NCBI GenBank assembly: GCA_963800395.1
Contig: CAWDBD010000001.1
Coordinates: 1-64,000, forward strand
DNA length: 64,000 nucleotides
Source of the DNA: DASSBG01 sp963800395
GTDB taxonomy: Bacteria > Pseudomonadota > Gammaproteobacteria > Xanthomonadales > Rhodanobacteraceae
Direction of reading: 5' to 3'
Shown: in pieces, positions 1 through 7,990 of the stretch
Layout of the letters: the number at the start of each line of letters is the position of its first letter
Numbering within the stretch: position 1 is the stretch's first letter
The notes under the pieces: model-generated
The model's database searches: none
Told to the model about the DNA's origin: nothing
Seen by the model: only the letters and a program-made list of their open reading frames with translations
Position numbers and translations under genes: made by a program

Positions 1-296
1 ATATTCTCTACGTAATGAGGAACAAGTGGTGCAGCCCAAACAGAAGCGCCTGCAGCCGGCCTGGATGTCATGGATCGAGAGTCCACGAGCACGTTTCCCT
101 CGGGGTCACACCGAACGAAGTCGCTCCAGCTCAGGATATACAAAACCGCCGGCCATTGGTGGGTATGCACCGGTGAGCGCTCCCCGGGCCCAAGACGAGT
201 ATCCAGGACGCGTACCTGATCGTTCTCCATGAGAATTTCGTGATGGTCAGGTGCGACCGTCATCGCATCCAGAGGGTGTAGATCTGAAGTTTTCAT
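1..296 (-). CDS. Cupin-fold small protein, C-terminus outside window
   Basis: The reading frame starts at the ATG at 296, preceded by a GGGGAAG Shine-Dalgarno, and stays open to the window edge, giving about 98 residues. The translation begins MKTSDLHPLDAMTVAPDHHE and continues with ENDQVRVLDTRLGPGERSPV followed by HTHQWP. This ENDxVRVLxxxxxPGxxxPxHTH layout is typical of small single-domain cupins, whose paired histidines usually bind a metal. No substrate can be inferred. The gene is the most downstream visible member of a minus-strand run of small accessory genes. The family call rests on the motif only. Confidence 0.7.
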   Translation of the reverse strand, partial: MKTSDLHPLDAMTVAPDHHEILMENDQVRVLDTRLGPGERSPVHTHQWPAVLYILSWSDFVRCDPEGNVLVDSRSMTSRPAAGASVWAAPLVPHYVEN

Positions 297-442
297 TGGA
301 CTTCCCCGAAATTGTTACGGCGTGGTGAGCTCAGCCTTTGCGGCCTGACCATCTGGCAACATGTCGCGCGCAAGGACGGCCGGTAGGGCACGCCAGCTCC
401 GTCGCGTTCTTGCGCGACCTGCCATGCAGCCTGCGTGGCAAG

Positions 443-934
443 CTATAGCCATCGCCGAACCGACTGACGAAGCGTGGATAAGCGTGCGGAAACAGCTTCT
501 CCATGCACGCTTCTTCCTTGGGGACGACATGAAACTGCATGACCAGCATCGCCAGTGGCGCGAAAAACACCAGCCATGGTGTATTCAACGCCAATGCAAA
601 TCCTGCAAGCAGGATTGCGAGCCCTAGGTACACCGGATTTCTCGAGTACTGGAAAGGGCCCGTCGTGATAAGTGAAGAAGCGACCGCCCGGTGGTCGTGG
701 GAAGTGCTATGGCTGGCGAACTGCCGTTCAGCCCAGGTGACGTACCATTCCCATGGCGACCACGACCCAGCCGATCATGGAGCTCGCCGGCAGCGCCGGG
801 AATTCGAGTGGCACGATGCGTTGGAGCCCCATCCCGGCCAATAGCGACAGGAGAAACCATGCCCAGGGCGGGACACGAACGACACACTCTGGTGGAATCT
901 GCTGGGCTTGTTCAGTCACTGATTGTTCTTTCAT
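443..934 (-). pseudogene. Isoprenylcysteine methyltransferase-like membrane protein, two frameshifts
   Basis: Three frames must be joined to give a normal protein. The ATG at 934 follows GGAGGAG and encodes MKEQSVTEQAQQIPPE plus two hydrophobic helices, up to about 745. The next frame gives YVTWAERQF and then TTGPFQYSRNPVYLGLA, the conserved GP(F/Y)xxxRNPxY signature of the ICMT/PEMT-like methyltransferase family. A hydrophobic segment and KEEACMEKLFPHAYPR follow, and the third frame supplies the usual VRRWL ending at 443. One shift is +1 and the other -1, so the total (492 nt, 163 residues) stays a multiple of three. Members of this family are small membrane methyltransferases of varied or unknown substrate. 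As read, the gene is broken; indel errors would explain it equally well. Confidence 0.75.
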
Positions 935-1073
935 CACAATGCTCCTCCGTACATGAAAGGTTGCTGCACAATGCTTGATTCATGTGGCGCGCGTAGGGCG
1001 TCCGCTGGGTTGAGTCGTTGATCGCGAGAGGCCTCGCATTCAACGGCCACCTGCCAGGCTGCCATGGCAGCTG

Positions 1074-1584
1074 TCATGGCCCAACGCCTTTCGAAAGGTC
1101 CAGCGTATTGACGCCCCATGCTGACGCGGCTCCCGTGAAGACCCAGCCGTGCCTGGTTTTCCTCAACGTCATGGTCATGGTGCCCTTGTAGACGATCGGT
1201 TTGCCGTTTTGCGTGTCGGAAAATGTCGAAGGGTAAAGACGGAGAGGTCTTTTCCGTGCAGTTCCTCATGGATGGATTGGCCAATCTCAAGGATGCCGGG
1301 GGTTCCCTGGATGGTCTTGTTGTTGGCCTCATAGTCGTTCATCCAGTCAGCGCAGGTCTGCCACGCAAAGGGCGGAAATCCATCCACAATGGCCGTGTGC
1401 GATGCGCAGGCGGCAACGATGGACCTCATGTCGCCCTTGTTCAGGTCCGCTATCCATTTCGCGATCGTGGCTTTCACGTCCGCCGCGTCCAGGTGGATGC
1501 AAACGCAGGACGCGCGCACAGGGCAAACAGGGCGAAAGCGACGACGATGGCAAGGCTGGCCAGATTTTTCCTGGCGATGTTCAT
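1074..1584 (-). pseudogene. Secreted NTF2/SnoaL-like protein, two frameshifts
   Basis: The ATG at 1584 follows GAGGTAAAG and encodes a signal peptide (MNIARKNLASLAIVVAFALF then ALCARPAFA). The frame then shifts by -1 to DAADVKATIAKWIADLNKGD and AIVDGFPPFAWQTCADWMND, the alpha+beta cone pattern of NTF2-like/SnoaL-like domains. A second -1 shift near 1215-1230 restores the usual ending YPSTFSDTQNGKPIVYKGT, then MTLRKTRHGWVFTGAASAWG. The span is 511 nt; adding the two missing bases gives 171 codons, the normal size for such a secreted protein. Function is unknown. It lies in line with the other minus-strand genes here and is either a pseudogene or affected by sequence errors. Confidence 0.7.
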
Positions 1585-1701
1585 GGGCTTTACCTCAGGG
1601 TGACCGTGTCAATGATGAGCAGCATGACGTCAAAGCTCGCTGGCGGCAATGAAGCGCAGCGAAATTGCCGTCTGGTGCAGCGCCTTGTCAGGCGCGTCGC
1701 A

Positions 1702-2592
1702 TCAATTGCTCTCCGCCTGAGCATTTTCGAGGCCTATACGCCACCGAACATAGCCGCAACAGCCAGCCCCAGGCAAATACGCAAACGAGAGTATCGTCAT
1801 CCAGACAAGCTTGCTGCGTGAGACCTTCTCTACGTCACCGTGCATAGCGTGCTCGCTCATTGGTTGCGAATGTTCGTTATCACGGTTCGCAGAATAGTGC
1901 GCCTGCAGGTCTTCATGTGTTCGCTTGCTCGCTGGTTGCTCCGTTACCCTCACGGTCATCATCCCGTGCTTCATATGATTGGATACCAGCCACCAATTCA
2001 TGGGGTACGCAGTGACAAAACCAACGAGAAGGGCCATGGACATAAGGAACCAAAATGCCGGTTCGAGGGGATCGCTGCTCGCTGGAACATGGCTTTTCGC
2101 CAGAATCATCGTCGGCACCATGCCCGCCATGAGACAGTTCATGGACAGCAATTCCGGCAGAAAGGCGCTGGACAATGCGCGGACATACGAGCCGCCCGCC
2201 GCATCTCGCATGAAAAGAGCCTGGAAGATCGTCCAGCCGAAACCGAAGCCCAGGAGATACTCCAACGTAATATCCGTCACTTCGGACAGATGGAAGAAAC
2301 TGGCGATTACAGCACCCGCCAGAATGCCTATGCCATCCCCCGCCACACAATGCATCGTCGAGCCGAGCACCTGCCGCCACCGCACTGCCACGTAGCGTTC
2401 ATGCAGTCCCGGCAGTGGTTCGCGGCAACCGAGTACGTAAAGAAAGGCGCCAAATGGACCCGTGTATGCAGTAAGCAATACAAAGCCCCATTTCAGGACC
2501 GGGGACTCGGGCGTCGCGCGAATATCAACCGCTACAAACAGAAGAGACAGCACAGTAAGCACGAACCAAAGAAGCATGACACCGTCAAGCAT
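1702..2592 (-). CDS. DUF4396 multi-pass membrane protein, probable frameshift at the C-terminus
   Basis: The start is taken as the ATG at 2592 (MLDGVMLLWFVLTVLSLLFV), which has GAGGG seven bases upstream; an in-frame ATG at 2616 has no such site. The protein has about seven hydrophobic segments and matches the layout of DUF4396 membrane proteins, including FGWTIFQALFMRDAAGGSY and AYPMNWWLVSNHMKHGMM, with a histidine-rich polar stretch before the last helix. The last helix is lost in the current frame, which ends YVRWRIGLENAQAESN. Removing one base near 1755-1765 restores LAVAAMFGGV and a stop at 1734, giving 285 residues. Function of the family is not established. Confidence 0.75.
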   Translation of the reverse strand: MLDGVMLLWFVLTVLSLLFVAVDIRATPESPVLKWGFVLLTAYTGPFGAFLYVLGCREPLPGLHERYVAVRWRQVLGSTMHCVAGDGIGILAGAVIASFFHLSEVTDITLEYLLGFGFGWTIFQALFMRDAAGGSYVRALSSAFLPELLSMNCLMAGMVPTMILAKSHVPASSDPLEPAFWFLMSMALLVGFVTAYPMNWWLVSNHMKHGMMTVRVTEQPASKRTHEDLQAHYSANRDNEHSQPMSEHAMHGDVEKVSRSKLVWMTILSFAYLPGAGCCGYVRWRIGLENAQAESN

Positions 2593-2735
2593 TTCGAGCC
2601 CTCGATTGCTTTGCACCTATCGGGCAAACTATGTGGCGGCGGCAAAGCCGACATCCGCTTGAGTGACCTGTCAGGCATTGCACACTCTGAACACGCGTGC
2701 TGGATTGAAGATCTCCTCGGTATTTGTACGAAGGT

Positions 2736-3245
2736 CTACCGGTAAGTCAAGCTGATCGTCAGATCCAGGTTTTGCCCATCGTAGGCAAAGCTGGCAGCCT
2801 TGAACGATGGCGCACTCATCGAGGCTTTTGCGCCGCTTGAAAAACCGTAGCCTTCCTTGGGGACTCCCAGCCAGTTGGTGGCAAGCTTGCCATCCATGTT
2901 TTCATCATGAATGACGGCCAAGGCATACGTTCCCGCCGGGATATCCAGAAAGTCGCAACGCGCCTGCGTATCGCGAATTTTCATCATCATGATATTGGTT
3001 GCATAGCGCAGAAACTTGGTAGGAAAGCCCTTCGGCGTTTCGAAAAGCGCACAAGCTACTGCTCCAGTACTGTTTCTGATGTTCAGAATCCTGACATGAA
3101 TTCCGGGACATGCTGATTGGGCAAGGACGATGGCGGGCAGACTCGCAAGCACCAATGCTGCACACCGCACTCCCCTCGGCACTCGCGACGCCGGATGCCT
3201 GGCCGAGGAGGCCAGCACGGACTTCCGATGGGTTGGCTCACTCAT
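2736..3245 (-). CDS. Secreted DUF2141 protein
   Basis: This intact 169-residue protein starts at 3245 behind AAGGAAG. A basic N-terminus followed by a hydrophobic core (AALVLASLPAIVLAQ) indicates signal-peptide export. The mature part has the DUF2141 pattern: VRILNIRNSTGAVACALFET near the front, then IPAGTYALAVIHDENMDGKL and a NWLGVPKEGYGFS segment, ending in a beta strand (LDLTISLTYR). Proteins of this family are secreted beta-sandwich proteins of unknown function, often annotated after their DENxxGKxD-like motif. It is one of the few undamaged genes in the 1-4 kb accessory run. Confidence 0.85.
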   Translation of the reverse strand: MSEPTHRKSVLASSARHPASRVPRGVRCAALVLASLPAIVLAQSACPGIHVRILNIRNSTGAVACALFETPKGFPTKFLRYATNIMMMKIRDTQARCDFLDIPAGTYALAVIHDENMDGKLATNWLGVPKEGYGFSSGAKASMSAPSFKAASFAYDGQNLDLTISLTYR

Positions 3246-3363
3246 GATCTTCCTTATAGCTCCGATCTCCGTAGTCTGGTTGACTCCGCCAATAGACGCC
3301 TGAGGCTTGAGTCAAGCCGCCGGTCGCCGGCGAAGCCAGCGGCTGCTCGGATTCGACCCACAG

Positions 3364-3711
3364 TCAGGACCCACTGTCGCGACCAGCATAGCGCTTGCCA
3401 ATCGTTGCAGCGGCGACGAATACGCTCTCCTGCGGGTGAGCCCGGCAAAATGCATGCAGTTGACTGGCAAGCATGGAGATTGTGAGGTTCTGAGGATACT
3501 TCTGCGAGCCCCTGGAAATCATGCCACTGATCTGACCAGAGGCCCATTGCACATAGATATCGTGTTCCGGTACTTGCTTTGCGTTGGCGAGCGCTTCAGT
3601 ACAGGTGGCGTCGCCCGCCCCGAGCCCGCCGCTGATGTCAGCACCGTATGCCTGGGATGCAACGAGCGTACCGAGGAAGGCCAAAATGGCGATAGTTTGA
3701 GCGCGTGGCAT
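3364..3711 (-). CDS. Small secreted protein, HdeA/Rap1a-like pattern
   Basis: The start at 3711 (MPRAQTIAILAFLGTLVASQ) is chosen because AAGGAG lies just upstream and it gives a clean signal peptide; upstream in-frame ATGs give an implausible leader. The 115-residue product has three cysteines after cleavage (one in GDATCTEA, one in HAFCRAHP). Its ending, a helix with SQLHAFCRAHPQESVFVAAA, resembles small periplasmic proteins of the HdeA/B or Rap1a type, where a disulfide ties two helices. The similarity is in the pattern only, so a chaperone or immunity role is a guess. Confidence 0.55.
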   Translation of the reverse strand: MPRAQTIAILAFLGTLVASQAYGADISGGLGAGDATCTEALANAKQVPEHDIYVQWASGQISGMISRGSQKYPQNLTISMLASQLHAFCRAHPQESVFVAAATIGKRYAGRDSGS

Positions 3712-3897
3712 GAGCTTTCTCCTTGTTTGTCCTGACGAATGAAGCCAACCGGCCCCGCCTGCACCGAAGCGGCAAGCGGAGCCGAGGAAGCGATAAGCTG
3801 AAAGAGACTGGAAGGCCATGCAGGCGGGCTACGAGTTGATTGGAGGGTCAGGCCGACCGTGAGCAACGACTCATGCGTAGTGGAAGCCATGGCCACC

Positions 3898-4083
3898 TCA
3901 ACCCTTCTTGTCCTTCTCGCTCGCCTGTTGGGCAGCGTGGTGCGCCACCGCAAAAGCTTTGCTTTCGTCGGAACCATATTCCTTGTACGCATTATTGAAT
4001 GCTTCAAGGAAGGCCTTCTTCTGGTGCGTCGTATATTTTGCAACCTGCGCCTTTGGCAGATCGGCAATCGATTTGTATGGCAT
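3898..4083 (-). CDS. chaB: ChaB family protein
   Basis: The ATG at 4083 follows a strong GGAGGAG. The 61-residue product MPYKSIADLPKAQVAKYTTH continues QKKAFLEAFNNAYKEYG, with the ChaB family pattern of a conserved LPxxxxxxLPxHAQxIYxxAFNxAxxxY core and a charged C-terminus (ASEKDKKG). In Escherichia coli ChaB is named as a regulator of the ChaA cation antiporter, but its biochemistry is poorly known. No chaA is visible here. It is intact and closest to the insertion sequences, about 120 bases from the IS256 end. Confidence 0.85.
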   Translation of the reverse strand: MPYKSIADLPKAQVAKYTTHQKKAFLEAFNNAYKEYGSDESKAFAVAHHAAQQASEKDKKG

Positions 4084-4204
4084 GGCCTGTCTCCTCCTTG
4101 TTCGTGTATCTGGCACAAGCTTGTCTCTGGTCAACTGACAAGTCGTATGGTGTCATCCGGGGCCACCTGACGCTGGAGTTGAGCGGCGCCGTAGTCGCCC
4201 GCGA

Positions 4205-5580
4205 GCTATTGTCAAATCTGGTGTATGGCGATCAAGCGGCGACCGCTTCTGATTGATCGGTGACTTGTTCTCCATCCCGGAACCGGACGTTGTCGACGAC
4301 CAGTTCCAGTTTCTTGAACCCGCGGATTTTTCTCCAGCGCTTCTCGGCGCTCTGGAGCAATTTGAAGACCATCGCCAAGGTCGTGTCACGCGAGCCGCAG
4401 CTGCGGCTGCGCTTGGTGCGCAGGCGGACTGTGGCAAAGGTCGATTCGATCGGATTGCTGGTGCGGATGTGCACCCAGTGCTCGGCCGGAAAGTCGTAGA
4501 ACGCCAGCAGAGTGTCTCGGTCCTTGGCCAGGCATTGCATGGCCTTGGGGTATTTGGCCTGGTAGCGCGCCAGCGTTCGATCGAAGGCGGCATTGGCGGC
4601 TTGCCGTGTCTCGGCCATCCAGATGTCGTGCAAGTCGGCCTTGACCTTTGCTTGCATGGCCTTGGGCAGCTTGTTGAGTACGTTGCCCGTCTTGTGAACC
4701 CAGCAACGCTGGTGGCGCGTCTCGGGGTAGACCCTGGCCAAGGCCGACCAGAATCCCAGCGCACCATCGCCCGTGGCCAGCTTGGGTGGCACCTCAAGGC
4801 CGCGGTGGCGTAGCCCGGTGAGCACTTCGTTCCAGCTTTTCTCCGACTCCCGGTAGCCGTCTTCCACGGCGACCAGCTCTTTGCGCCCATGCTCGGTGAC
4901 GCCGATGATGACCAGCAGACACAGCTTGTCATCCATGCGCACATTGCTGTACACGCCATCGGCCCACCAGTACACGTAGCGGCGGTCCGACAGATCCCGT
5001 GTGCGCCAGTCGGCGTGCTCGGCGCTCCACTTGGCCTTCAGCCGCGAGACGGTGTTGGCCGACAGCCCCTTGGCCTGCTCGCCCAGCAGCGCCGAAAGCG
5101 CCTCCTGGTAGTCGCCGGTGGACACGCCTTTGAGATACAGCCAGGGAATCAGTTCGTCCATGCTGCGCGCCCGCTTCAGGTAGGGCGGCAGCAGGCTGCT
5201 GTTGAAACAAGCGCCCTGGCCGCGCCGGTCGCGCACCTTGGGCACCTTGATGCCCACATCACCGATCCCGGTCTGCACGGTACGTGGCGGCAGGTAGCCG
5301 TTGCGCACGACCGCCTTGCGGCCATCGTCAAGGCGCGCATCGTCATACCGGGCCAGAAAGCTGGCGAGCTCGGCCTCGACGGCCTTGCCAATCAGGTCAC
5401 GCGCGCCTTCCCGCAGCAGCGCGTGCAACGGATCGGTGTCCTCGGGTTCTGGTTGTGAAAGAGCTTGCAGGGTAGGATGAGGCATGGCGTACTCCTTTTG
5501 CTGGTTGTGATCGTCGTGGTGATCAACCAGCAGGGTACGCCATACTTCTATCTCGTCCATACACCAGAAATGAGCTTAGC
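4205..5580 (-). mobile_element. IS256-family insertion sequence, complete
   Basis: The element is about 1.38 kb and carries one intact transposase. A perfect 12-bp inverted repeat TCTGGTGTATGG lies at 4217-4228 and, inverted, at 5557-5568. Extending outwards, the ends agree imperfectly as GCTAnnnTCAnn before that core, placing the termini at 4205 and 5580. The right end abuts the IS66 transposase remnant exactly. The eight bases on each side (GCCCGCGA left, TCTCGTGC right) do not match, so no target duplication is seen. This suggests that the flank was rearranged or deleted after insertion. Confidence 0.8.
4232..5485 (-). CDS. IS256-family (mutator-type) transposase
   Basis: The 417-residue protein starts at 5485 behind AAGGAG. 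It contains the family landmarks: an N-terminal region ending in ARDLIGKAVEAELASFLARY, the VRNGYLPPRTVQTGIGDV and VPKVRDR segments, then the DDE core with YWWADGVYSNVRM (first Asp), LATGDGALGFWSAL (second Asp), RCWVHKTGNVLNKLPK, and HIRTSNPIESTFATVRLRT holding the catalytic Glu. The product catalyses cut- or copy-out transposition of its own element. Length and all motifs are normal, so it is probably active. Confidence 0.92.
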   Translation of the reverse strand: MPHPTLQALSQPEPEDTDPLHALLREGARDLIGKAVEAELASFLARYDDARLDDGRKAVVRNGYLPPRTVQTGIGDVGIKVPKVRDRRGQGACFNSSLLPPYLKRARSMDELIPWLYLKGVSTGDYQEALSALLGEQAKGLSANTVSRLKAKWSAEHADWRTRDLSDRRYVYWWADGVYSNVRMDDKLCLLVIIGVTEHGRKELVAVEDGYRESEKSWNEVLTGLRHRGLEVPPKLATGDGALGFWSALARVYPETRHQRCWVHKTGNVLNKLPKAMQAKVKADLHDIWMAETRQAANAAFDRTLARYQAKYPKAMQCLAKDRDTLLAFYDFPAEHWVHIRTSNPIESTFATVRLRTKRSRSCGSRDTTLAMVFKLLQSAEKRWRKIRGFKKLELVVDNVRFRDGEQVTDQSEAVAA

Positions 5581-5880
5581 TCTCGTGCCATCCACTACAC
5601 ACTCAAGCGCTGGGACGCATTGCGCCGGGTGCTTGACGACGGTGCCTGGCCGCTCGACAACAACCGTATCGAGCGGGCCATCCGCCCGGTGGCCATCGGC
5701 CGCAAGAACTGGCTGTTTGCCGGAAGTGCAACCGCCGGTGAGCGTGCAGCGGCCATCATGAGCCTGATCGCCACGGCCAAGGCCAACGGCATCGAACCGC
5801 ACGCCTGGCTCACCGATGTGCTCACCCGCCTGCCCACCACCAAAGACCGCGACATCGACAGCCTGTTGCCGCTGGCTTAG
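5581..5880 (+). pseudogene. tnpC: IS66 transposase (TnpC) C-terminal remnant
   Basis: An open frame entering at 5581, with no start of its own, encodes SRAIHYTLKRWDALRRVLDD, then PLDNNRIERAIRPVAIGRKN, WLFAGSATAGERAAAIMSLI and a short IS66 C-terminal domain, to the stop at 5880. The DNNxxERxIRPxxxGRKNWLFxGS block holds the last catalytic Glu of the IS66 DDE transposase. About four fifths of the gene is missing and is replaced by the IS256 element, so it cannot be functional. It is the only plus-strand coding remnant in the left 6.5 kb. Confidence 0.9.
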
Positions 5881-5924
5881 CTGCCCGCAGCCCACCGGTC
5901 AAGGTGTGGTCGCCGGACGCTTAC
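5581..5924 (+). mobile_element. IS66-family element, 3' remnant with its right terminus
   Basis: The remnant contains the end of tnpC plus about 44 bases that finish in GGCGACCACACC read backwards from the terminus, ending GGACGCTTAC at 5924. IS66-family terminal repeats commonly begin GTAAGCG, which fits this boundary. The left part, including tnpA and tnpB, is absent. The terminus sits 13 bases past the stop codon of the next minus-strand cassette gene, so this insertion appears to have removed or displaced that cassette's attC. Confidence 0.7.
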
Positions 5925-5937
5925 GCACGAAGAGCAC

Positions 5938-6090
5938 CTACTTGAGCCAACTTACGATGAGCACAACGACGATAATTCCAGGTATGAGGTAGACAAAAAC
6001 CGCACGAGCCGTCCAGCGCTTGTCCCTTGGCTCCTGACCATCTGGAACCGGGACAATGTTGCCGTACTTGTTTGTCTCGAAGAGTTTCAT
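5938..6090 (-). CDS. Cassette gene 4: 50-residue single-span membrane protein
   Basis: This short frame (MKLFETNKYGNIVPVPDGQE followed by PRDKRWTARAVFVYLIPGII, then VVVLIVSWLK) begins just inside the core of the preceding attC, as cassette genes often do. It predicts a soluble, charged N-terminus and one C-terminal transmembrane helix. I recognise no family. Its stop is 13 bases from the IS66 terminus, so the coding part is complete but the attC is missing and the cassette could not be excised by an integrase. Confidence 0.6.
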   Translation of the reverse strand: MKLFETNKYGNIVPVPDGQEPRDKRWTARAVFVYLIPGIIVVVLIVSWLK

Positions 6091-6095
6091 TTGCC

Positions 6096-6164
6096 GCCTA
6101 ACGCAGAGCTAAGCCGCGGCGAACCGCGTAGCGGTTTGGCGTCGGCTTGAGCGCCGGGTTAGAC
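6096..6164 (-). other. attC site of cassette 3
   Basis: Read on the minus strand it starts with core GTCTAAC (6164-6158) and ends with GTTAGGC (6102-6096). Between them are two imperfect arms, CTCAAGCCGACGCC and GCCGCGGCTTAGCTC, around a CCGCTACGCGG hairpin tip. The stop codon TAA of the cassette 3 gene lies inside the first core. Arm asymmetry (an extra base on the CAAGCCGA side) and the core motifs match 59-base-element type sites of xanthomonad and class 1 integron cassettes. Confidence 0.88.
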
Positions 6165-6416
6165 ACCCCGGACGTGTGCACGACTGAAGAATCCGTGCCG
6201 ATACGCGATGACAACCAGGCAGATGCCGATGAGAAGTGGGCATACCGCTCCAATGAGTTGACCCGTAAGCTCGCCGGCGCCATAAGCGGTGGCCGGCAAA
6301 GCTGGTGCCGTAGCCAAGACGCCAATCATGTCCTTGATGCCCCGCACCGACAAGAGCAACGCGCCGAAAAGAACAACATATAGCTCTGCAAAACTACGTA
6401 GCTTTTGTGATCTCAT
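6159..6416 (-). CDS. Cassette gene 3: small membrane protein
   Basis: This 85-residue product starts MRSQKLRSFAELYVVLFGAL at the ATG at 6416, with GGAG upstream. It has a first hydrophobic helix (residues 10-25), a Gly/Ala-rich middle, and a second helix (LIGAVCPLLIGICLVVIAYR) followed by a basic tail, so it is probably a two-span inner-membrane protein. No family is recognised. The stop codon falls within the first core of its attC at 6158-6164, and the upstream end is the last core of attC2 (6446-6452), giving a complete cassette of roughly 350 bp. Confidence 0.7.
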   Translation of the reverse strand: MRSQKLRSFAELYVVLFGALLLSVRGIKDMIGVLATAPALPATAYGAGELTGQLIGAVCPLLIGICLVVIAYRHGFFSRAHVRGV

Positions 6417-6445
6417 GATCTGATTTTCTCCGACCTCTTAAAGGT

Positions 6446-6495
6446 GACTAACGCCTGAATTAAGCCGAGCCGCGAAGCGGCTTCGGCTTGAATGA
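6446..6495 (-). other. attC2, distal part, separated by the IS1111-type element
   Basis: On the minus strand this segment reads TCATTCAAGCCGAAGCCG, then CTTCGCGGCTCGGCTTAATT and CAGGCGTTAGTC. It is almost the same as the aadA-type attC and ends with core GTTAGTC (6452-6446). It lacks the first core and the CAA adjoining it; these are at 8007-8017 on the other side of the insertion sequence. Joining the two gives a standard site of about 60 bp belonging to the cassette whose gene is at 8012-8329. Confidence 0.88.
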
Positions 6496-6577
6496 GTAAA
6501 AAGAGACTTCCCCCTCGTTCGGCCTCGAGGGCCATGATGGTGATTCTTCAATACCTTCAGCAGAAGAGGAAGTCTCC

Positions 6578-7675
6578 ATGAACACTATAACCATCGGCGT
6601 GGATCTGGCAAAGAATACGTTTTCGACCTGCGAGGTCAATTTCGCGGGGCGAGTACTGCAGCGGCGGGATCTGCGCCGCGATGATTTCAGCGCCTGGCTG
6701 GCGCAACTACCAGCCGGTACGGTGGTTGCGATGGAGGCGTGCAGCGGCGCACATCACTGGGCGCGTCGATGCCTGGAGTATCGCCTCGAACCACGGATTA
6801 TCGCAGCGCAATTCGTGACTCCATTTCGCAAGAGTCGCACAGCCAAAAACGACCGCAACGATGCCGAGGCGATTGCCACGGCAGCCCGCCAGGGCAACAT
6901 GCGCTTTGTACCGGTCAAATCGCTCGATCAACAGGTCCGCCTGTCATGGCATCGGTTACGCGAAGGCTACAAGGTCGAGAGCCTGGCCATTGGCAATCGC
7001 CTGCGCGGCCTGCTGGCCGAGTTCGGGGTCGTGGTCGCGCAAAGTGATCTGGCCTTGCGCCGCGCACTGGCCGATCTTGATGAGAACCAGGTTTTTCCCA
7101 AAGACATGAAGGTGCTGCTGGCTGACCTGAGTGCCCATTGGGCGCAGGTACGCGAACGGGTTGTGGCGTGTGATGCCCGCATAGAAGGCAACGCCCGGAC
7201 CGACGAACGTTGCGTTCGCCTGCGCGCCATCATCGGTGTTGGCCCGATCACCGCCGATGCAATGGTCGCCTCGGTCGGCTCGGCAACCGGGTTCAAGAAT
7301 GGTCGCCAGCTGGCCGCGTGGCTGGGTCTGGTGCCCACCCAGCACACGACCGGAGGACATGTCCGATTGGGAACCATCAGTTGCCGGGGTGATGCCTACC
7401 TGCGCACGCTGCTAATCCAGGGCGCACGCAGCAGCCTGCAGCGTGCCAAGGCCGTTGGCGTGGACAAGAGCACACCCGAACAGATCTGGATTCGATCGTT
7501 GGCCGGTCGCCTGCCGTTCGGCAAGGTCATCGTCGCCATTGCCAACAAGCACGCCCGGCAGATGTGGGCGATGCTGGCCAGGCAGGAACACTACGATGCC
7601 GATGCCTGGCTGCAGCACCCGATGGTGCAGCGCCCGGCCGGCAGGCATGCCATCACGGTCGCGGCGATGGCATAA
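6578..7675 (+). CDS. IS110-family transposase (DEDD type)
   Basis: The 365-residue protein begins MNTITIGVDLAKNTFSTCEV behind GGAAG. The N-terminal RuvC-like DEDD domain shows the first Asp (GVDLAKN), Glu in VAMEACSGAHHWAR and the two Asp in NDRNDAEAI. A coiled middle region links it to the transposase_20 domain with RAIIGVGPITADAMVASVGS, AWLGLVPTQHTTGG and GTISCRGDAYLRTLLIQGAR, including the conserved Ser close to the C-terminal catalytic position. Recent work shows that such enzymes use an element-encoded RNA to pair donor and target. The gene is full length and appears functional. Confidence 0.93.
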   Translation: MNTITIGVDLAKNTFSTCEVNFAGRVLQRRDLRRDDFSAWLAQLPAGTVVAMEACSGAHHWARRCLEYRLEPRIIAAQFVTPFRKSRTAKNDRNDAEAIATAARQGNMRFVPVKSLDQQVRLSWHRLREGYKVESLAIGNRLRGLLAEFGVVVAQSDLALRRALADLDENQVFPKDMKVLLADLSAHWAQVRERVVACDARIEGNARTDERCVRLRAIIGVGPITADAMVASVGSATGFKNGRQLAAWLGLVPTQHTTGGHVRLGTISCRGDAYLRTLLIQGARSSLQRAKAVGVDKSTPEQIWIRSLAGRLPFGKVIVAIANKHARQMWAMLARQEHYDADAWLQHPMVQRPAGRHAITVAAMA

Positions 7676-7990
7676 ATCGTTTCAACGTCAGCGCGATGCG
7701 GTAGCAACGGGTCAGACCCACCCGGAGAGAACCTGACTAACTAGGCGGACGTCCCAAGGTGTGTCGACTGATCCTCGAACACCGACGAACCCGATGAATG
7801 AAAGAGGTCTCCGGGTGCGGTTTATACCCTGGTCCGAGTCGGCAGCACAGGCTCAACAAGACCGATTACGGAAATGCAGTCTGGCAACGTTGCACCACCG
7901 CAGCGAACTGGCAAAAGCAGTACGCAGGACAAGAAGACAAAGCAAAGGCCTGAACGCTTGAGGTCAGACCATCATGCAGCCGGGGTTGAC
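7676..7990 (+). ncRNA. Candidate bridge/seekRNA region of the IS1111-type element
   Basis: This 315-bp stretch between the transposase stop and the right inverted repeat has no convincing gene. IS1111-group elements are known to encode their targeting RNA at this end. One direct clue is TGAATGA at 7795-7801, identical to the seven bases of the attC that immediately precede the insertion point (6489-6495 covers TTGAATGA in part). I cannot fold the RNA or define its ends, so the exact transcript and the second guide are unknown. Confidence 0.4.

Noticed and set aside
315..633. Independent small minus-strand proteins in the 315-630 region
   Set aside because: They are pieces of a single ICMT-like protein broken by frameshifts; the joined reading restores the family signature and ending.
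3289..3362. A sequence resembling an attC between the HdeA/Rap1a-like and DUF2141 genes
   Set aside because: It contains CGGCTTGACTCA, like one attC arm, but lacks the core GTT and a complementary left arm, so the match is too weak.
4197..5588. Target-site duplication around the IS256 element
   Set aside because: The eight bases flanking the proposed ends do not match (GCCCGCGA and TCTCGTGC).
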